Shown here: positions 25,535-36,595 of the stretch, piece after piece
Layout of the letters: the number at the start of each line of letters is the position of its first letter
Position numbering within the stretch: position 1 is the stretch's first letter
Assembly: GCF_035645195.1 (NCBI RefSeq)
Contig: NZ_DASQNA010000016.1
Coordinates: forward strand, 116,757-180,756
Reading direction: 5' to 3'
DNA: 64,000 nucleotides
Origin: Paenibacillus sp.
GTDB taxonomy: Bacteria; Bacillota; Bacilli; Paenibacillales; YIM-B00363
Translations under genes and position numbers: made by a program
Notes under the pieces: generated by a model
What the model saw: the letters and a program-made list of their open reading frames with translations, nothing else
What the model was told of the DNA's origin: nothing
The model's database searches: none

Positions 25535-27106
25535 TTACCGCAAATAGCTCATCGGGTTTTTCTCGACGCCGTTCACGATGACTTCGAAATGCAGGTGAAC
25601 GCCCGTGGAGCGTCCGGTGCTGCCCATAACGCCGATGACGTCGCCCTTCTCGACGATGTCGCCCTTCTTCACGCTGATTTTGCTAAGGTGCGCGTACAGC
25701 GTCTCGTATCCGTTCTTATGATCGATGATAATAACGTTGCCGTAATCGTCCTTCCAGCCCGCATAGGTTACCTTGCCGGTGTCCGCGGCGAGGATCGACT
25801 TCTTGGATGACGTCAAGTCGATGCCCTTATGCTTACGCCCCCACCGGCTGCCGTAACCGCTTGAGACGCTGGGGGATACCACCGGCCATCTGAACTTCCC
25901 GCTGCCTTCGCCGAGGACGACCTTCGTGCCTCGCTTCACGACCGCCGGAACCGGCTCCTCGAGGATCGTTTCTTTCTCGATCTTCTCCTCCATGAGCAGC
26001 CCGTTGACCTTCGTCAGCAAGTACGTGACCTGTTTCACGCCTTTCTTGCCTTTGCGAATCGTCTCGGTTTGCCCCTTGCGCATCGTCGGATCTTCTTCGT
26101 AGATCGTATCGAACTGGACGGAGATCGTTTCCTTCACCCGCTCCACCGATTCGACCGTCACGGCCGGCTGGAGCATCGTCAAATCGAGCACGTCGCCCGG
26201 TCGGATCAAATCGCGTTCGACCAAATCTTTGTTGTCCCGGTTTTTCTGATAAATGAGTTCGATCGGCACGCCCAGCTTCTGCGCGATGTGGCCGGGGGTG
26301 TCGCCTTCCTGAACGATGTATTGGGTCGGCTTCGTGTCGCCTTTGATCAGCATCTCGATGACCGCTTGCTCATCCATGACGTCGTTCGGCTGAATCTCGC
26401 GGCGAAGCAGCTCGACCGGTTCGATGATGCGCGTCGACAGCACTTCCGGGGCGCTCTCCGCGATGACGTCGTCGTCGCGATCGAGAATCGGTTCGGCCGA
26501 CAGCACCGTCAACCCGTCCGGCGACTCCGCCGACGCGAACATGTCCTTCACGTGCTGCAGAATGCGATCTGCAGTCTCCTGATCCTTCACGACGGCGACC
26601 GCCTTCCCGTCGACGACGACCTCGACGCCGATGGCCTTCGCTTCGAGCGACGCCCGCAGCGCTTCGATCGTCTCTTCGTTCTCCGGTTCGCCCTTGAAGA
26701 TCGATTCCTTCTCGATGCGCAAGCCGTCGCGGACGACTTCCCATTGGACCTCGGGGTGCGTGCGCTTCATCTCTTCCAGCTTATCCGCGATCACCCAACC
26801 GACGACATCCGGGGAGCTGACTTCCCCGATCAGCTTGTCGCCGACGTACACTTCGTACACGTCATTCATATTAGCTTTCACGTACGCGTTGCCCGCATAC
26901 GCCATCATAGCGACCAAGGCCGCCGCTCCTACACTGCTTGCAACATGAATCCTATATGTATAAAGCCACTGCTTCGAATCTCTCCATCCGTCCCGAGTTC
27001 GCATCTTAAGCTTCGTATATAAGCTCTTGGACTTGAGGTTTAGCATCACGTCTCTCAGCTTCTCCGAGGCTCTGTCGAACGGGAGAGGTTTCCTGAACTG
27101 GGTCAT
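25535..27106 (-). CDS. Membrane-anchored LysM-G5-M23 peptidoglycan hydrolase
   Basis: 523 residues from the ATG at 27106 (AAGGAGG 5 bases upstream). A membrane helix lies near residues 55-72. A long alpha/beta region follows, then LysM (YIVQEGDTPGHIAQKLGVP, about 270-315) and a G5 domain (about 345-410). The C-terminal M23 metallo-endopeptidase has zinc ligands His in HKGIDL, Asp, and HLHFEV. M23/LytM enzymes cut peptide cross-links in peptidoglycan. Its position directly upstream of walR suggests membership of the wall-homeostasis module. Confidence 0.9.
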   Translation of the reverse strand: MTQFRKPLPFDRASEKLRDVMLNLKSKSLYTKLKMRTRDGWRDSKQWLYTYRIHVASSVGAAALVAMMAYAGNAYVKANMNDVYEVYVGDKLIGEVSSPDVVGWVIADKLEEMKRTHPEVQWEVVRDGLRIEKESIFKGEPENEETIEALRASLEAKAIGVEVVVDGKAVAVVKDQETADRILQHVKDMFASAESPDGLTVLSAEPILDRDDDVIAESAPEVLSTRIIEPVELLRREIQPNDVMDEQAVIEMLIKGDTKPTQYIVQEGDTPGHIAQKLGVPIELIYQKNRDNKDLVERDLIRPGDVLDLTMLQPAVTVESVERVKETISVQFDTIYEEDPTMRKGQTETIRKGKKGVKQVTYLLTKVNGLLMEEKIEKETILEEPVPAVVKRGTKVVLGEGSGKFRWPVVSPSVSSGYGSRWGRKHKGIDLTSSKKSILAADTGKVTYAGWKDDYGNVIIIDHKNGYETLYAHLSKISVKKGDIVEKGDVIGVMGSTGRSTGVHLHFEVIVNGVEKNPMSYLR

Positions 27107-27282
27107 GCTCGCCTCCTTCTTGATCGCCTGTAAACCAAGCTGCTCTTCACTTTTTTCTGAAAAAAGAATGAAAACGCCCGAAAACAAGCGGATTTCACGC
27201 CTTCCTTTACTTTACCACAGCAATTTCTGATGAGGCAAACTTTTTCGCCCTTTTGCGCATGTTCTCATCGTTTTTGTGAACG

Positions 27283-27328
27283 AAAAAAGGCGCCGCGTCC
27301 CCGTTTCTCAGGGGGCCGCAAGCGCCTT
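27283..27328 (-). terminator. Terminator after the 27335-27946 gene
   Basis: Outer stem AAGGCGC / GCGCCTT with a GC-rich inner arm and a T6 tract on the minus strand. Confidence 0.8.
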
Positions 27329-27334
27329 CGGACC

Positions 27335-27946
27335 TTAGTATTTCTGCAAAATTCCCACCAATTTGTCGAACTCTTCCTCGCTCAAATGCTGCCGCAAAAT
27401 CGTCGACGCCTGCTCCAATTCCGCCGCATCCAGCCCGTCCTCGAGCAGCGCGGATATCGCCTGCACCTGCTCCGGCGGCAGCTTCGTCACCAGCATCGCG
27501 AAAATTTCCATCTTGTCTTCTTCGCTGAGCGCTTCTTTCTTCTCGTTCAGCTCGTCCATCGACAAGTAGGAATCCTCCTGAGCGGCCTGCCCCATCACCG
27601 GCAGCGCATTGTCCGGCACCGGATATTCGGTATCCGGTACAGGCTCCAGCGTCGGCGTACCGCTTCCCTCTCCGCCTGCCGAATTCGAGGGCGCCGCAGA
27701 GACGGGCGCCGACGATTCGGCGTCGGGCGTCCTGCCGTCGGGCGTCCCTCCGGACGCTCCGCCTGCCGTGAGCGACGAGAGCACGTCGGTAAACCCCACC
27801 GGTTCTACCGTCCCGGCCGCCCCGTACGCGCCGAGCAGCTGCCGCACGTACGCGTTGACCATCACCCACGTGGTCGCCACCGATACGCCGGCCATGATCG
27901 CCGCCGCGAGAATCGTTTTCGTCAGCCAGTTGATTACTTTCACCAA
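27335..27946 (-). CDS. Membrane-anchored protein of unknown function
   Basis: 203 residues. One N-terminal membrane helix (TILAAAIMAGVSVATTWVMV), then an Ala/Gly/Pro/Ser-rich linker (about 60-120). A charged helical C-terminal region of about 75 residues follows with regular Leu/Glu spacing (ALSEEDKMEIFAMLVTKLPPEQVQAI), likely a small helical bundle. No enzyme motif. It lies between purA and the LysM-M23 hydrolase, each with its own terminator. Confidence 0.75.
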   Translation of the reverse strand: MVKVINWLTKTILAAAIMAGVSVATTWVMVNAYVRQLLGAYGAAGTVEPVGFTDVLSSLTAGGASGGTPDGRTPDAESSAPVSAAPSNSAGGEGSGTPTLEPVPDTEYPVPDNALPVMGQAAQEDSYLSMDELNEKKEALSEEDKMEIFAMLVTKLPPEQVQAISALLEDGLDAAELEQASTILRQHLSEEEFDKLVGILQKY

Positions 27947-28005
27947 TGCGGTACCTCCGTCCGTGGAAAAAACTCCTTACCAGTATGGACGTCGGATTCC
28001 GTTTC

Positions 28006-28050
28006 TAAAACAAACGCCCCCGGAAACGCGGGACGCGATTTCCAGGGGCG
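28006..28050 (-). terminator. purA terminator
   Basis: Stem CGCCCCCGGAAA / TTTCCAGGGGCG (one mismatch) followed by a T-rich tract on the minus strand, just after the purA stop. Confidence 0.85.
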
Positions 28051-28056
28051 CTGCTA

Positions 28057-29361
<1,305 letters not shown>

Positions 29362-29411
29362 TCAGTTTTGAGCATTCTTAGTGTAACAATCCCACGGAAC
29401 GGAAGTCAATG

Positions 29412-29455
29412 AAAAATCCGAACGTTTCTGCGGGAGACCGCATAAACATTCGGAT
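29412..29455 (-). terminator. dnaB terminator
   Basis: Stem ATCCGAACGTTT / AAACATTCGGAT (one mismatch) with an inner GCGG/CCGC arm and T5 on the minus strand. Confidence 0.8.
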
Positions 29456-29476
29456 CGTTAACAAAAAATCCTAACA

Positions 29477-30853
29477 TTATATTGCCGCAGGGAGCTGATC
29501 GCTATGCGATTTATCCAGCGACACGAATTTGTTGAAGTTCTTGAGGAAGACGAGCTCGACGGTGCCGACGGGACCGTTCCGCTGCTTGGCGATAATGATT
29601 TCGATGATGTTCTTCTTCTCGGACTCTTTGTCATAGTAGTCGTCCCGGTACAGGAACGCGACGATGTCGGCGTCCTGCTCGATCGAGCCCGATTCCCGAA
29701 GGTCGGACATCATCGGCCGCTTGTCCTGCCGCTGCTCGACGCCCCGGCTGAGCTGCGACAAGGCGATGACCGGCACTTCCAATTCCCGCGCGATCTGCTT
29801 GAGCGTCCGCGAAATTTCGGAAACTTCCTGCTGGCGGTTCTCCCCCGCTTTGCCGCGGCCCGCGATCAGCTGCAAGTAGTCGATCAGGATCATGCCGAGC
29901 CCTCGTTCCTTCTTGAGTCGGCGGCATTTCGCCCGGATGTCGGCGACCGTGATGGCCGGCGTATCGTCGATGTAAATTTCCGCGTCGGACAGCGTGCCGA
30001 TCGCCATCGTCAGCTTCTCCCAGTCGTCGCCTTCGAGGTTGCCGGTCCGGATGCGGCCGGCGTCGACGTTCGCCTCGGCGCAAATAATACGCTGTACCAG
30101 CTGCGCGGCCGACATCTCGAGCGAGAAAATGGCGACCGTCTCCTTCGCGCGCACCGCCACGTTCTGGGCGACGTTCAGCGCGAAGGCGGTTTTGCCGACG
30201 GACGGACGGGCGGCGACGATGATCAGGTCGCTTCGCTGGAAGCCCGACGTCATCCGATCGAGATCCGGGAAGCCGGACGGGATGCCCGTCGTCGTGCCGC
30301 GCGTGTTGTACAGCGACTCGACCTTCTCGAACACCTCCATCAGCACTTCCTTGATGGACACGAAGCCGCTGCTGGACTTGCGGTTCGCGATTTCGAGGAT
30401 GCGCATCTCCGCCTCGCTCAGCAAGCTGCCGACGTCCTCGGCGCCCGCATAGCCGTTCGTGACGATCTCGGTCGCGGCCCGGATGAGACGGCGCAGCATC
30501 GCCTTCTCCTCGACGAGCTTCGCGTAGTAGCCGACGTTGGCGGCCGTCGGCACGGCGCTCGCCAGCTCCGTCAAATATTGAATGCCGCCGATCTCGGCGA
30601 GCTGCTGCTTCGCCTGCAGTCGCGTCGACAGCGTGATCAGGTCGATCGGCTCGTTGTCGCCGTTCAGCTCGACCATCGCTTCGAAAATGTATTGATGCGC
30701 TTGCCGGTAAAAATCATCCGGCTTCAGCGTCTCCATCACCGAAATGATCGCGACGCTGTCGAGCAGCACGGCGCCGAGCACCGCCTGCTCCGCTTCTAAG
30801 TTTTGCGGCGGGATCCGATCGAATAAGACCTTATCTCCGTTCCCGTTCATCAT
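29477..30853 (-). CDS. dnaB: Replicative DNA helicase (DnaB family)
   Basis: 458 residues (called DnaC in B. subtilis). N-terminal helical domain (PPQNLEAEQAVLGAVLLD) and C-terminal RecA-like motor with Walker A ARPSVGKTAFALN, Walker B MILIDYLQLI and DLRESGSIEQDAD. The hexameric helicase unwinds DNA ahead of the replisome. It is downstream of rplI by three bases, forming a transcript with gdpP and the DUF2232 gene. Confidence 0.96.
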   Translation of the reverse strand: MMNGNGDKVLFDRIPPQNLEAEQAVLGAVLLDSVAIISVMETLKPDDFYRQAHQYIFEAMVELNGDNEPIDLITLSTRLQAKQQLAEIGGIQYLTELASAVPTAANVGYYAKLVEEKAMLRRLIRAATEIVTNGYAGAEDVGSLLSEAEMRILEIANRKSSSGFVSIKEVLMEVFEKVESLYNTRGTTTGIPSGFPDLDRMTSGFQRSDLIIVAARPSVGKTAFALNVAQNVAVRAKETVAIFSLEMSAAQLVQRIICAEANVDAGRIRTGNLEGDDWEKLTMAIGTLSDAEIYIDDTPAITVADIRAKCRRLKKERGLGMILIDYLQLIAGRGKAGENRQQEVSEISRTLKQIARELEVPVIALSQLSRGVEQRQDKRPMMSDLRESGSIEQDADIVAFLYRDDYYDKESEKKNIIEIIIAKQRNGPVGTVELVFLKNFNKFVSLDKSHSDQLPAAI

Positions 30854-30856
30854 CGA

Positions 30857-31303
30857 TTACGATCCTTCCGTCACTTGCACTTTCAATGTCGCCGTCACTT
30901 CCGGATGCAGCTTCACCGGCACCTGCGTCGTGCCGAGCGTACGAATCGGCTCGTCCAACGCGATTTTCCGCTTGTCGATTTTGATCTTCATCTTCTCGAG
31001 CTCCTCGGCGATCTGCTTGTTCGTGATCGAGCCGAACAGCCGGCCGCCTTCGCCCGACTTCGACTTCAGGACGACCGTGAGGCCTTCCAGCGTCTTGCCG
31101 AGCTGCTGCGCTTCGATTTTTTCCTGTTCCTTGCGCCGGAGTTCGGCTTGCTTTTGGTTCTCCAGCGTCTTCACATTGCCTTCCGAGGCGGGCTTCGCCA
31201 GCCCGCGCGGAATGAGAAAATTCATCGCGTAGCCTTCGGAGACTTCTTTGATTTCGCCTTTCTTCCCCTGCGATTTCACATCCTGCAAGAAGATCACTTT
31301 CAT
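30857..31303 (-). CDS. rplI: 50S ribosomal protein L9
   Basis: 148 residues, normal length. N-terminal signature [30 protein letters not shown] and the long connecting helix into the C-terminal domain are intact. Its ATG overlaps the gdpP stop (ATGA). The order gdpP-rplI-dnaB is conserved in Bacilli. Confidence 0.97.
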   Translation of the reverse strand: MKVIFLQDVKSQGKKGEIKEVSEGYAMNFLIPRGLAKPASEGNVKTLENQKQAELRRKEQEKIEAQQLGKTLEGLTVVLKSKSGEGGRLFGSITNKQIAEELEKMKIKIDKRKIALDEPIRTLGTTQVPVKLHPEVTATLKVQVTEGS

Positions 31304-33261
31304 TCCAAGAGCCCCTCCCTGTCTTCGTAACTGTTCAGCAGCGCCAGCAGGCGCTGTTCGGCGTCGTGAATCGAGCCTTCGAGCTGCGTCGCCGCGTTCG
31401 TCAGATGGCCGCCGCCGCCTAGCTTTTCCATGATGACCTGCACGTTCACTTGCCCCATCGACCGCGCGCTGATGCCGATCAGCCCGTCGGGCCGCTCGCA
31501 GACGACGAACGACGCGACGACGCCCTGCATGTTCAGCAGCGTGTCAGCCACCTGCGCGATCAAGAGCTGCGGATAGCGCTGGCCGGGCTGCGTCACCGCC
31601 ACGGCGAAATGCTTATGCACGATTTTCGCGTGCCGGATAATGTCCGCCTTCATGAGATAGCCGTGAAGGTCGTCCTTCAGCAGCCGTTGGATGAGCGTCG
31701 AATCGGCGCCGTTGCGGCGCAGGAACGAAGCGGCTTCGAACGTCCGCGAGCCGGTCCGCACGGAGAAGCTCTTCGTGTCGGTCACGATGCCCGCGAGCAT
31801 CGCCGTCGCCTCCAGCACGCCGAGCGCGAGCCCCTCGTGAATGTACTGCAGCAGCTCCGTCACGAGCTCGCACGTCGACGACGCATACGGCTCCATGTAC
31901 ACGAGCGTCGCCTCGCCGAGAAACTCCTCCCCGCGGCGATGGTGGTCGACGACGACGAGCCGCTTCGTCAGCCCGAGCAGCTTCGGCTCCGCGACGAGCG
32001 ACGCCTTGTGCGTGTCGACGACGACCGCCAGCGTCTTCGGCGTAATGAGATGGAACGCGTCCTCCGGAGCGACGAATTTGTTCGTCAGCTCTTCGTCTTC
32101 GTAAATCATCTCCATCAAGCGGTGGATCGACGGATTGACGCTCTCGAGCACGATGTACGCCGGCTTGCCGAACGTCTCCGCCGCCTTCAAGATGCCGATC
32201 GCCGCGCCCACCGCGTCCATATCGGGGATTTTGTGCCCCATGACGACGACCTTGTCGCTTTCTTTCATCAAATCGCGCAGCGCGTGCGAGATGACCCTCG
32301 CGCGCACGCGCGTGCGTTTCTCGACCGCGTTCGATTTCCCGCCGTAGAAGCTCATCCGGTCCCCGACTTTCACGGCGACCTGATCGCCCCCGCGGCCGAG
32401 CGCGATGTCGAGGCTCGTTTGGGCCATTTGGCCGAGCTCCGTCAGCTTCGCCGTCCCGGCCGCGATCCCGATGCTGATCGTCATCGGCAGTTTCAAATGC
32501 GCGGTCGCGTCCTTCACCTCGTCCAGCACGTCGAACCGGCTTTGCTCCAGCTTCGCGAGCTCGCTCTGGTTCACCAGCAGGAAGAACCGATCCGAAGCCG
32601 AGCGGCGCAAGTAAATCGCATGGCGGACCGCCCAATCGTTCAGCACGGTCGTTACCGTCGCCATCGTTACGCTTCGCGCTTGATCGTCCATGCCTTGCGT
32701 CGCTTCGTCCACATTATCCAGCACGAGCAAGCCGAACGCAATGCGTTCGTCCTCGTATTTTTTGGAAAGCGCCGCGTACGCGGTAATATCGGTAAAATAG
32801 AGCAAACGTTCCTCCGGGCGGACCCGCACCTGGAACGTCCGTTTGCTGAGCGAAATTTCGATGGTCGCGTCTTTCTCCTTGATCGTCTTGAGCGCCGGCC
32901 ACAGCGCGCCGATCGACTCGCCGACGAGCGATTCGCGTTCCATCGTCTTCGCGATATAGGCGTTATGCCATTCGATCAGCTTGTCTTCGCCGTACAGCAC
33001 GACGCCGATCGGCATATCGGCGATGACGTCGCTCGACGCCTTCTTCACCCGATGCGAGATGGTGGATATATACGCTTGGATCTCGCTGCGACGCTTTCGC
33101 TCCGCCAGCAGCGAGAACGCCGCGACGCCGCCGCTGGCGAGGAGGGCGATGACGCCCGCCATCCACGAATAGGCGAACAGCGCGAGCGACAGGACGCCCG
33201 ACATCGCCATCGGCACGGACGACTGACGGCTTAACCAACGGGCCTGCAACCATTTCGGCAT
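31300..33261 (-). CDS. gdpP: Cyclic-di-AMP phosphodiesterase
   Basis: 653 residues from the ATG at 33261 (AAGGAGGGG upstream; length matches family). Two N-terminal membrane helices, a haem-binding type PAS region (about 80-150), a degenerate GGDEF domain, then DHH ([21 protein letters not shown]) and DHHA1 ([10 protein letters not shown]). It hydrolyses c-di-AMP to pApA and so influences wall stress and potassium homeostasis. Confidence 0.95.
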   Translation of the reverse strand: MPKWLQARWLSRQSSVPMAMSGVLSLALFAYSWMAGVIALLASGGVAAFSLLAERKRRSEIQAYISTISHRVKKASSDVIADMPIGVVLYGEDKLIEWHNAYIAKTMERESLVGESIGALWPALKTIKEKDATIEISLSKRTFQVRVRPEERLLYFTDITAYAALSKKYEDERIAFGLLVLDNVDEATQGMDDQARSVTMATVTTVLNDWAVRHAIYLRRSASDRFFLLVNQSELAKLEQSRFDVLDEVKDATAHLKLPMTISIGIAAGTAKLTELGQMAQTSLDIALGRGGDQVAVKVGDRMSFYGGKSNAVEKRTRVRARVISHALRDLMKESDKVVVMGHKIPDMDAVGAAIGILKAAETFGKPAYIVLESVNPSIHRLMEMIYEDEELTNKFVAPEDAFHLITPKTLAVVVDTHKASLVAEPKLLGLTKRLVVVDHHRRGEEFLGEATLVYMEPYASSTCELVTELLQYIHEGLALGVLEATAMLAGIVTDTKSFSVRTGSRTFEAASFLRRNGADSTLIQRLLKDDLHGYLMKADIIRHAKIVHKHFAVAVTQPGQRYPQLLIAQVADTLLNMQGVVASFVVCERPDGLIGISARSMGQVNVQVIMEKLGGGGHLTNAATQLEGSIHDAEQRLLALLNSYEDREGLLE

Positions 33262-33287
33262 AGCGAAAGCACCCCTCCTTATCCCGC

Positions 33288-34217
33288 TTAAGTTTTCCGG
33301 AAGCGGTCTCGAATCGGGAACGCCGTATCGAAGACGCCGAGCAAGCTGAATGCGGAGAAGAGCGGGTTCACGAGCACGACGGCCGCCACCCCGACCCACG
33401 GAATCCACATCTTCCGCTTCGCGTAGCCGATGAAGAACAGGAACGAGATGCCCTGCACGGCGAATACGAACATAAACAGCGGTACGATGTTGACGATCGC
33501 CGTCGTCAGGAACGACGTATCGTCCGCGGGCACCAGCAGATCGACGAACAGCGCGATCAAGTAGTACCATACGAACGCTCGAGGCAGCTTCCAATCTCGG
33601 ATCGGCGGCATCGACGGCACGAGCGCCGGCCCTCTCCGGTTGGCGAGACGACGAGACAGCGTATGCGTCAGCGCGGCCATCAAAGCGGACGTGGCGATGA
33701 AATAGAACGGGATCATTCGCACCGTCCATAAAATAAATTCATGCAGCGTCTCTTCCGTCAACGCCGCCCTCATCGGTTCCGGGAATGCGGCGAGCCCGTC
33801 GCGAATCATCTCCCCGATCGCCGTCGTCAAATTGACGCCGAGCCCCGTCGCGATAAGCACCGACAGCAGGAACATCGCCAAATACGCGATAATGCCGGCC
33901 GTCACCGACTTGCGCGCGCTGTGCCTTCTGCGGTACGCCTCGCCTAGCGCGATCGCGGGCACGAGCGTCGTCAGCGCGATCCATAGAAACCCTAATGCGA
34001 ACGAGCCCGACAACGTCGCACCGACGGCGAGCGAGACGCCGGCGGCGCCGGCGAACCACGCTCGGTTCGTCTTGACGTACAACACGACCGCCGGAATCGC
34101 CGCGAACCAAAACGTGATCGCGAGCAGCGGCGTGATCAGGGAGAGCTGGACCAGCAGCAGCGCGGTACCCCAAATGAGTGCATGTTTCCTCATCGATGAT
34201 TGCTCTCTAGCGGACAA
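33288..34217 (-). CDS. DUF2232 membrane protein (YybS family)
   Basis: 309 residues beginning at a TTG with AGGTGA upstream; a Met nine residues in is an alternative. About eight membrane helices, with the pattern of DUF2232 (RPGLS-like C-terminal region; GFLWIALTTLVPAIALGEAYRR). Conserved immediately upstream of gdpP in many Bacilli. Function unknown; possibly a transporter or sensor linked to c-di-AMP turnover. Confidence 0.85.
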   Translation of the reverse strand: MSAREQSSMRKHALIWGTALLLVQLSLITPLLAITFWFAAIPAVVLYVKTNRAWFAGAAGVSLAVGATLSGSFALGFLWIALTTLVPAIALGEAYRRRHSARKSVTAGIIAYLAMFLLSVLIATGLGVNLTTAIGEMIRDGLAAFPEPMRAALTEETLHEFILWTVRMIPFYFIATSALMAALTHTLSRRLANRRGPALVPSMPPIRDWKLPRAFVWYYLIALFVDLLVPADDTSFLTTAIVNIVPLFMFVFAVQGISFLFFIGYAKRKMWIPWVGVAAVVLVNPLFSAFSLLGVFDTAFPIRDRFRKT

Positions 34218-34229
34218 CGCGATTCACCT

Positions 34230-34538
34230 TCACCTTCTATCCAAATGACTCTCTAATGAAGACAAATCGCCGTACCATTCTTCCAGTTGGTGATTGTCTC
34301 TTTTATGCGTTTTCAGCTTTTCCAGCACCGTCTCGTCGAGCTCCCGGTACGACACTCCGACGCGCCGCGCCAACAGATAGGACGATACGACCAAGCTGGC
34401 CAAGCCGTCAACGATTTTCGCTTGGCGCCCTTCCCACAGCCCGCGGTGCAGCTGCGCCATCTCATCGATCATCTCGGTTTTTAACCATTCGATGATCTTC
34501 GCCCTCCGGGCGACATCCACCTCTTTGCCGTTCGTCAT
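34230..34538 (-). CDS. MazG-like family protein
   Basis: 102 residues. Helical: IIEWLKTEMIDEMAQLHRGLWEGRQAKIVDGLASLVVSSYLL has the Glu/Asp spacing of PF12643 MazG-like proteins, though the EExxE metal motif of true MazG pyrophosphatases is not complete. It precedes the DUF2232 gene by 12 bases and probably heads that transcript. Hydrolase activity uncertain. Confidence 0.75.
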   Translation of the reverse strand: MTNGKEVDVARRAKIIEWLKTEMIDEMAQLHRGLWEGRQAKIVDGLASLVVSSYLLARRVGVSYRELDETVLEKLKTHKRDNHQLEEWYGDLSSLESHLDRR

Positions 34539-34679
34539 GGCCCTCTCCTTACGACTGGCTTAGGAAAGCCGCTTATACTTTGCATTATACCACAAATTCG
34601 CCGCGCCCACGTCGAACGGCGGGCTTCGTTCTTACCTGCCGAAGGCGGCGGCTTTCCGCCCAACCTTCGGGCGCTCGGC

Positions 34680-34719
34680 AAAAAAAGACCGTCCCCAGTC
34701 ATATCGACTGCGGGACGGC
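34680..34719 (-). terminator. Terminator of the rpsF-ssb-rpsR operon
   Basis: Stem CCGTCCC..AGTC / GACT..GGGACGG followed on the minus strand by T7, 14 bases past the rpsR stop. Confidence 0.88.
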
Positions 34720-34732
34720 CCGTTCGGTCGTC

Positions 34733-35023
34733 TTATTCCGTTGTGTAAGGGATCAACGCCATTTGGCGCGAACGCTTGATGGCAACGGTCAAAGCGCGCT
34801 GGTACTTCGCGGAAGTACCCGTTACGCGCCGCGGCAGGATTTTGCCGCGCTCGCTGATGAACTTCTTCAGCAGTTCGATATCTTTGTAATCGATATGCTT
34901 GATTTTGTTCACCGTGAAGTAGCACACTTTCCGGCGCTTGCCGCCGCGCTTGCCGCGGCCGAATTTACGCTCCGGGCGTTCCGGACGCTCCGGGCGTTCC
35001 GGACGTTCTTGTTGCTCTGCCAT
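34733..35023 (-). CDS. rpsR: 30S ribosomal protein S18
   Basis: 96 residues, about 17 longer than B. subtilis S18. The core ([19 protein letters not shown] ... [18 protein letters not shown]) is standard. The extra N-terminus is a tandem [12 protein letters not shown] repeat encoded by near-identical 9-base units (34970-35010), so it probably arose by slippage. Last gene of rpsF-ssb-rpsR. Confidence 0.95.
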   Translation of the reverse strand: MAEQQERPERPERPERPERKFGRGKRGGKRRKVCYFTVNKIKHIDYKDIELLKKFISERGKILPRRVTGTSAKYQRALTVAIKRSRQMALIPYTTE

Positions 35024-35089
35024 GGTTTAGTAACTCCTTTCGTATTAAATTGTTCCGTTTATGCTGGTCGTTCCTTCGATTCGTTAGGG

Positions 35090-35590
35090 TCAGAACGGCA
35101 AATCGTCGTCCGAAATGTCGACAGGCTTGCCGTCGTCGATGAACGGGTCGAAGTTGCCGCCGCCGCCGCCGCGAGAGCCTCCGCCGGAGCGTCCGCCGCC
35201 TTGATAGCCGCCTCCGCCTCCTTGGAAACCTCCGCCCTGCGGTTCGCGCGGGCCTTCTTCTCCGTCCCGGTTCGGGCGCTCCAAGAACCTTACGTTGTCA
35301 GCCACGACTTCCGTCACGTAGACGCGCTTGCCTTCGTTGTTGTCGTAGCTGCGCACTTGAATGCGGCCCTCCACGGCGGCCAGTCGGCCCTTGCGCAAAT
35401 AGTTCGCGCATGTCTCAGCCAGCTGCCTCCAGACCACGATCGGAATGAAATCCGCCTCTCTCTCGCCGGATTGGCTCGAGAACGGACGGTCCACCGCCAG
35501 CGTAAATTGCGCGACGGCGACGCCGGCCGGCGTATACCGCAGCTCGGGATCCTTCGTTAAACGGCCGATCAATATGACGCGGTTCAGCAA
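35090..35590 (-). CDS. ssb: Single-stranded DNA-binding protein
   Basis: 166 residues. OB-fold N-terminus ([23 protein letters not shown]), a Gly-rich flexible linker (about 118-150) and the conserved acidic tip DISDDDLPF that recruits partner proteins. It is located between rpsF and rpsR as in other Bacilli. Confidence 0.96.
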   Translation of the reverse strand: MLNRVILIGRLTKDPELRYTPAGVAVAQFTLAVDRPFSSQSGEREADFIPIVVWRQLAETCANYLRKGRLAAVEGRIQVRSYDNNEGKRVYVTEVVADNVRFLERPNRDGEEGPREPQGGGFQGGGGGYQGGGRSGGGSRGGGGGNFDPFIDDGKPVDISDDDLPF

Positions 35591-35631
35591 CCCAATCCCT
35601 CCTGTAACGGATCGTTGCGCCTAAAGGCGCT

Positions 35632-35916
35632 TTACGCTACGTCTTGTACGATCATGTAGCGGATAACTTCGTCGGTAATCCGCATCACGCGATCAAGTTC
35701 CTTAACGACTTCCGGCGTTGCGGTGAAGTTCACCAGCACGTAGATGCCGTCACGGTTCTTGTTGATCTCGTACGCAAGACGGCGCTTGCCCATTACGTTG
35801 AGCTTCGTAACTTCCCCGCCGTTATTGATAATGCCCTGGAATTTCTCCACCACCGCTTGGACCGCTTGCTCGTCCAGGTCGGAACGGACAATATACATAA
35901 TTTCGTACTTGCGCAT
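35632..35916 (-). CDS. rpsF: 30S ribosomal protein S6
   Basis: 94 residues. MRKYEIMYIVRSDLDEQAV at the start and GKRRLAYEINKNRDGIYVLVNF in the middle are typical. AAGGAGGTG lies 7 bases before the ATG. First gene of the rpsF-ssb-rpsR operon. The 90-base leader contains a GCTCCGCT/AGCGGGGC hairpin (about 35943-35964) that could be the S6:S18 autoregulatory leader known in Bacilli. Confidence 0.96.
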   Translation of the reverse strand: MRKYEIMYIVRSDLDEQAVQAVVEKFQGIINNGGEVTKLNVMGKRRLAYEINKNRDGIYVLVNFTATPEVVKELDRVMRITDEVIRYMIVQDVA

Positions 35917-36012
35917 CGATATTCACCTCCTTTTGGTCTGAGGCCCCGCTACGAAAAGCGGAGCAAGGAGCGAGAGCTTGCTTGATGAAACAGTAAACTC
36001 GCACTAAGCTTT

Positions 36013-36041
36013 AATATAACAAAATCGCGATGCGAGGGCAA
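36013..36041 (-). promoter_or_regulatory. Sigma-A promoter of rpsF operon
   Basis: TTGCCC (36036-36041) - 17 bases - TATATT (36013-36018) on the minus strand, about 100 bases upstream of rpsF. Confidence 0.7.
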
Positions 36042-36125
36042 GCGCCCTTTTCCGAACGAGCGAACCAATTTTCGGGAAACATGTTTCGAAGCCCGATGGA
36101 CACCCTATAATCGGGGGTGATTGCG

Positions 36126-36323
36126 ATGGCACAAGCGACGCGGTTTCATGGCGGGGACAAGGCGCCGAACAACGGCATCTACATCGAAACCGGCAAGAAC
36201 GACCACCATATGGGCATCGAGGACCCGCAACAGATCGAATTGAAGAAAGGCGATAAACTGCCGGAAAACACGAATGACGATCGCGTGTGGGTGTTGAAGA
36301 GCAAGCATCAAACCGTTCATTAA
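36126..36323 (+). CDS. YjzC family small protein
   Basis: 65 residues from the ATG at 36126, preceded by GGGGGTGA at 5 bases. RFHGGDKAPNNGIYIETG and the C-terminal LKKGDKLPENTNDDRVWVL match the YjzC family (PF14168). Function unknown. TATAAT at 36106-36111 could be its -10. It is isolated on the plus strand and ends at a strong hairpin. Confidence 0.8.
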   Translation: MAQATRFHGGDKAPNNGIYIETGKNDHHMGIEDPQQIELKKGDKLPENTNDDRVWVLKSKHQTVH

Positions 36324-36338
36324 ACCTTCTTTAAAACG

Positions 36339-36396
36339 AAAGAAGCATAGACCTGCGGATGCGGCGATCGCAGGGTCTATGCTTCTTTCCCTTTTT
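36339..36396. terminator. Strong, probably bidirectional terminator
   Basis: Perfect 15-bp stem AAAGAAGCATAGACC / GGTCTATGCTTCTTT extended by CCTGCG/CGCAGG, followed by a T-rich tract on the plus strand. It serves the YjzC-like gene on the plus strand and may also end the small minus-strand gene 36407-36520. Confidence 0.85.
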
Positions 36397-36406
36397 CGCA
36401 AATCGA

Positions 36407-36520
36407 TCAATATCCGGACAAAAAATGGGCGAGCCAGCCCGCCGCCGCGCCGACCGCGTAAAAGAACGTTTCCGACCATGGCCCCCATTTCGTCTCCGGC
36501 ACCGAGTCCGTACGCTTCAT
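36407..36520 (-). CDS. Very small protein (37 aa), unknown
   Basis: ATG at 36520 with GGGAGGA 6 bases upstream. The sequence has a polar start (KRTDSVPETKWGPW) and a hydrophobic/Gly-Ala end (FFYAVGAAAGWLAHFLSGY), suggesting membrane association. The good ribosome-binding site and flanking terminator support it being real. No family recognised. Confidence 0.55.
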   Translation of the reverse strand: MKRTDSVPETKWGPWSETFFYAVGAAAGWLAHFLSGY

Positions 36521-36595
36521 AACGATTCCTCCCGACATCGGCGAATTCCGAAGGTTTGGAATATCGTATTCGCCGGGGCCGGGAGGAGTGAATCT

